DNA of 32,868 nt, taken from the NCBI GenBank assembly GCA_945903465.1, contig CAMDOF010000078.1, positions 1 through 32,868 on the forward strand, given 5' to 3'. A program made the position numbers and the translations under genes. This DNA is from Opitutus sp. GAS368. Lineage in GTDB: Bacteria; Verrucomicrobiota; Verrucomicrobiia; Opitutales; Opitutaceae. The notes under the pieces are model-generated. The model was not told where the DNA came from. It ran no database searches and saw only the letters and a program-made list of their open reading frames with translations. Below are positions 32,353 through 32,868 of this stretch, in pieces; positions within the stretch are counted from its first letter, which is position 1, and each line of letters begins with the position of its first letter.

Positions 32353-32868
32353 ATGAACTCAATCCTGTTTTCTACTTTACCTGGCACGTGGCGGAAATCC
32401 TGCGGGCTTGGTCGCCTGCTTTTCGGTCTTATCTTTTTGGGTCCGCTCTTTGCGCAGGGCTCTGGTGAAGGTAGCGTCGGCGGCACGGTGCGCAACAGTA
32501 CGACGCGCTCGTTTCTCGAAGGAGTGGTGGTCGTGCTTGAAGGCACGTCATTTTCGGCGACAACCCTGCGCGACGGTAGTTTTGGTTTCGCGCGAGTGCC
32601 GGTCGGGACCTACCGATTAAGGACTTTTTATACTGGATTGGATGAAAAGGTGGAGTCGATTGTGGTGGCGGCAGGCCGGAACACGGTCGTGGATTTCGCC
32701 TTAACTTCAGAAGTGTATCGTCTCGAGAGTTTCGTGGTCGCGGGAGAGCGGGAAGGCAACGCCGCTTCGATCACAAAACAACGCAACGCCGATAATGTCG
32801 TTAACGTGGTCTCGATGGACGCCTACGGCAACGTGGCGGATGGCAACATCGGCAATTTTCTACAAAAT
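32353..32868 (+). CDS. TonB-dependent receptor, N-terminal part (cut by window end)
   Basis: The first 172 residues of a receptor whose frame is still open at the last base. It has a Sec signal peptide (hydrophobic LLFGLIFLGPLFAQ, cleavage near residue 35), a carboxypeptidase-regulatory-like domain (about 39-118) with the blocks EGVVVVLEGT and PVGTYRLRTFYTGL, and a TonB-box-like YRLESFVVAGERE (122-134). The plug then begins, with YGNVADGNIGNFLQN matching the VADGNIGELLKYVPG block of the receptor at 25802-28927, so both belong to the same subfamily. The ATG follows TCGAATTTT with no Shine-Dalgarno. The barrel and ligand class cannot be judged from this part. Confidence 0.9.
   Translation, partial: MNSILFSTLPGTWRKSCGLGRLLFGLIFLGPLFAQGSGEGSVGGTVRNSTTRSFLEGVVVVLEGTSFSATTLRDGSFGFARVPVGTYRLRTFYTGLDEKVESIVVAAGRNTVVDFALTSEVYRLESFVVAGEREGNAASITKQRNADNVVNVVSMDAYGNVADGNIGNFLQN

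Overview
The window looks like a chromosomal segment from an Opitutaceae-type member of the Verrucomicrobiota (inference). It is GC-rich and carries the usual secreted cargo of that group: Tat-exported Gfo/Idh/MocA oxidoreductases, a Planctomycete-type PSD1 cytochrome with a DUF1501 partner, a sulfatase, a DUF1080 protein and large TonB-dependent receptors with an N-terminal carboxypeptidase-regulatory-like domain. I saw no rRNA, tRNA or CRISPR array.

Layout. 1-5548 (+): two tandem, closely similar Tat-exported Gfo/Idh/MocA oxidoreductases followed by a TonB-dependent receptor. 5555-11183 (-): a three-gene block read as PSD1 cytochrome c, NHL-type beta-propeller, DUF1501 protein, with a divergent AraC-family regulator at 11256-12134 (+). 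12427-17317: secreted M28 metallopeptidase (+), convergent sulfatase (-), then a secreted DUF1080 protein (+) with a good terminator. 17624-20808 (+): M29 aminopeptidase, adenosine-deaminase-family protein and RluA-type pseudouridine synthase, closely spaced. 20810-25358 (-): Ppx/GppA phosphatase, RsmI 16S rRNA methyltransferase, an easily missed 54-residue probable lipoprotein, a membrane-anchored coiled-coil protein and glucose-6-phosphate isomerase. 25802-28927 (-): a large TonB-dependent receptor. 29259-30191 (+): a CREST/ceramidase-like membrane hydrolase. 30192-32352: a decayed mobile-element zone with short GC-rich repeats, a broken ISL3-like transposase and a 5'-terminal piece of a group II intron with a truncated reverse transcriptase. 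32353 to the end (+): the start of another TonB-dependent receptor, cut by the window edge.

How it fits together. The first half suggests capture and breakdown of complex, possibly sulfated, glycans at the cell envelope: TonB receptors for uptake, sulfatase, exported oxidoreductases, a DUF1080 protein of the 3-keto-disaccharide hydrolase family and a secreted haem-protein operon with its own regulator. The middle is mostly housekeeping (rRNA modification, glycolysis, phosphatase, nucleoside and peptide turnover). The end is a scar of past transposition and retrohoming beside a receptor gene. Most start codons lack a recognisable Shine-Dalgarno sequence, so several starts were chosen from signal peptides, family conservation and gene junctions. 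The candidates for something less described are the PSD1/propeller/DUF1501 operon, the 54-residue lipoprotein with its coiled-coil partner, and the bacterial ceramidase-like enzyme with a complete predicted active site.
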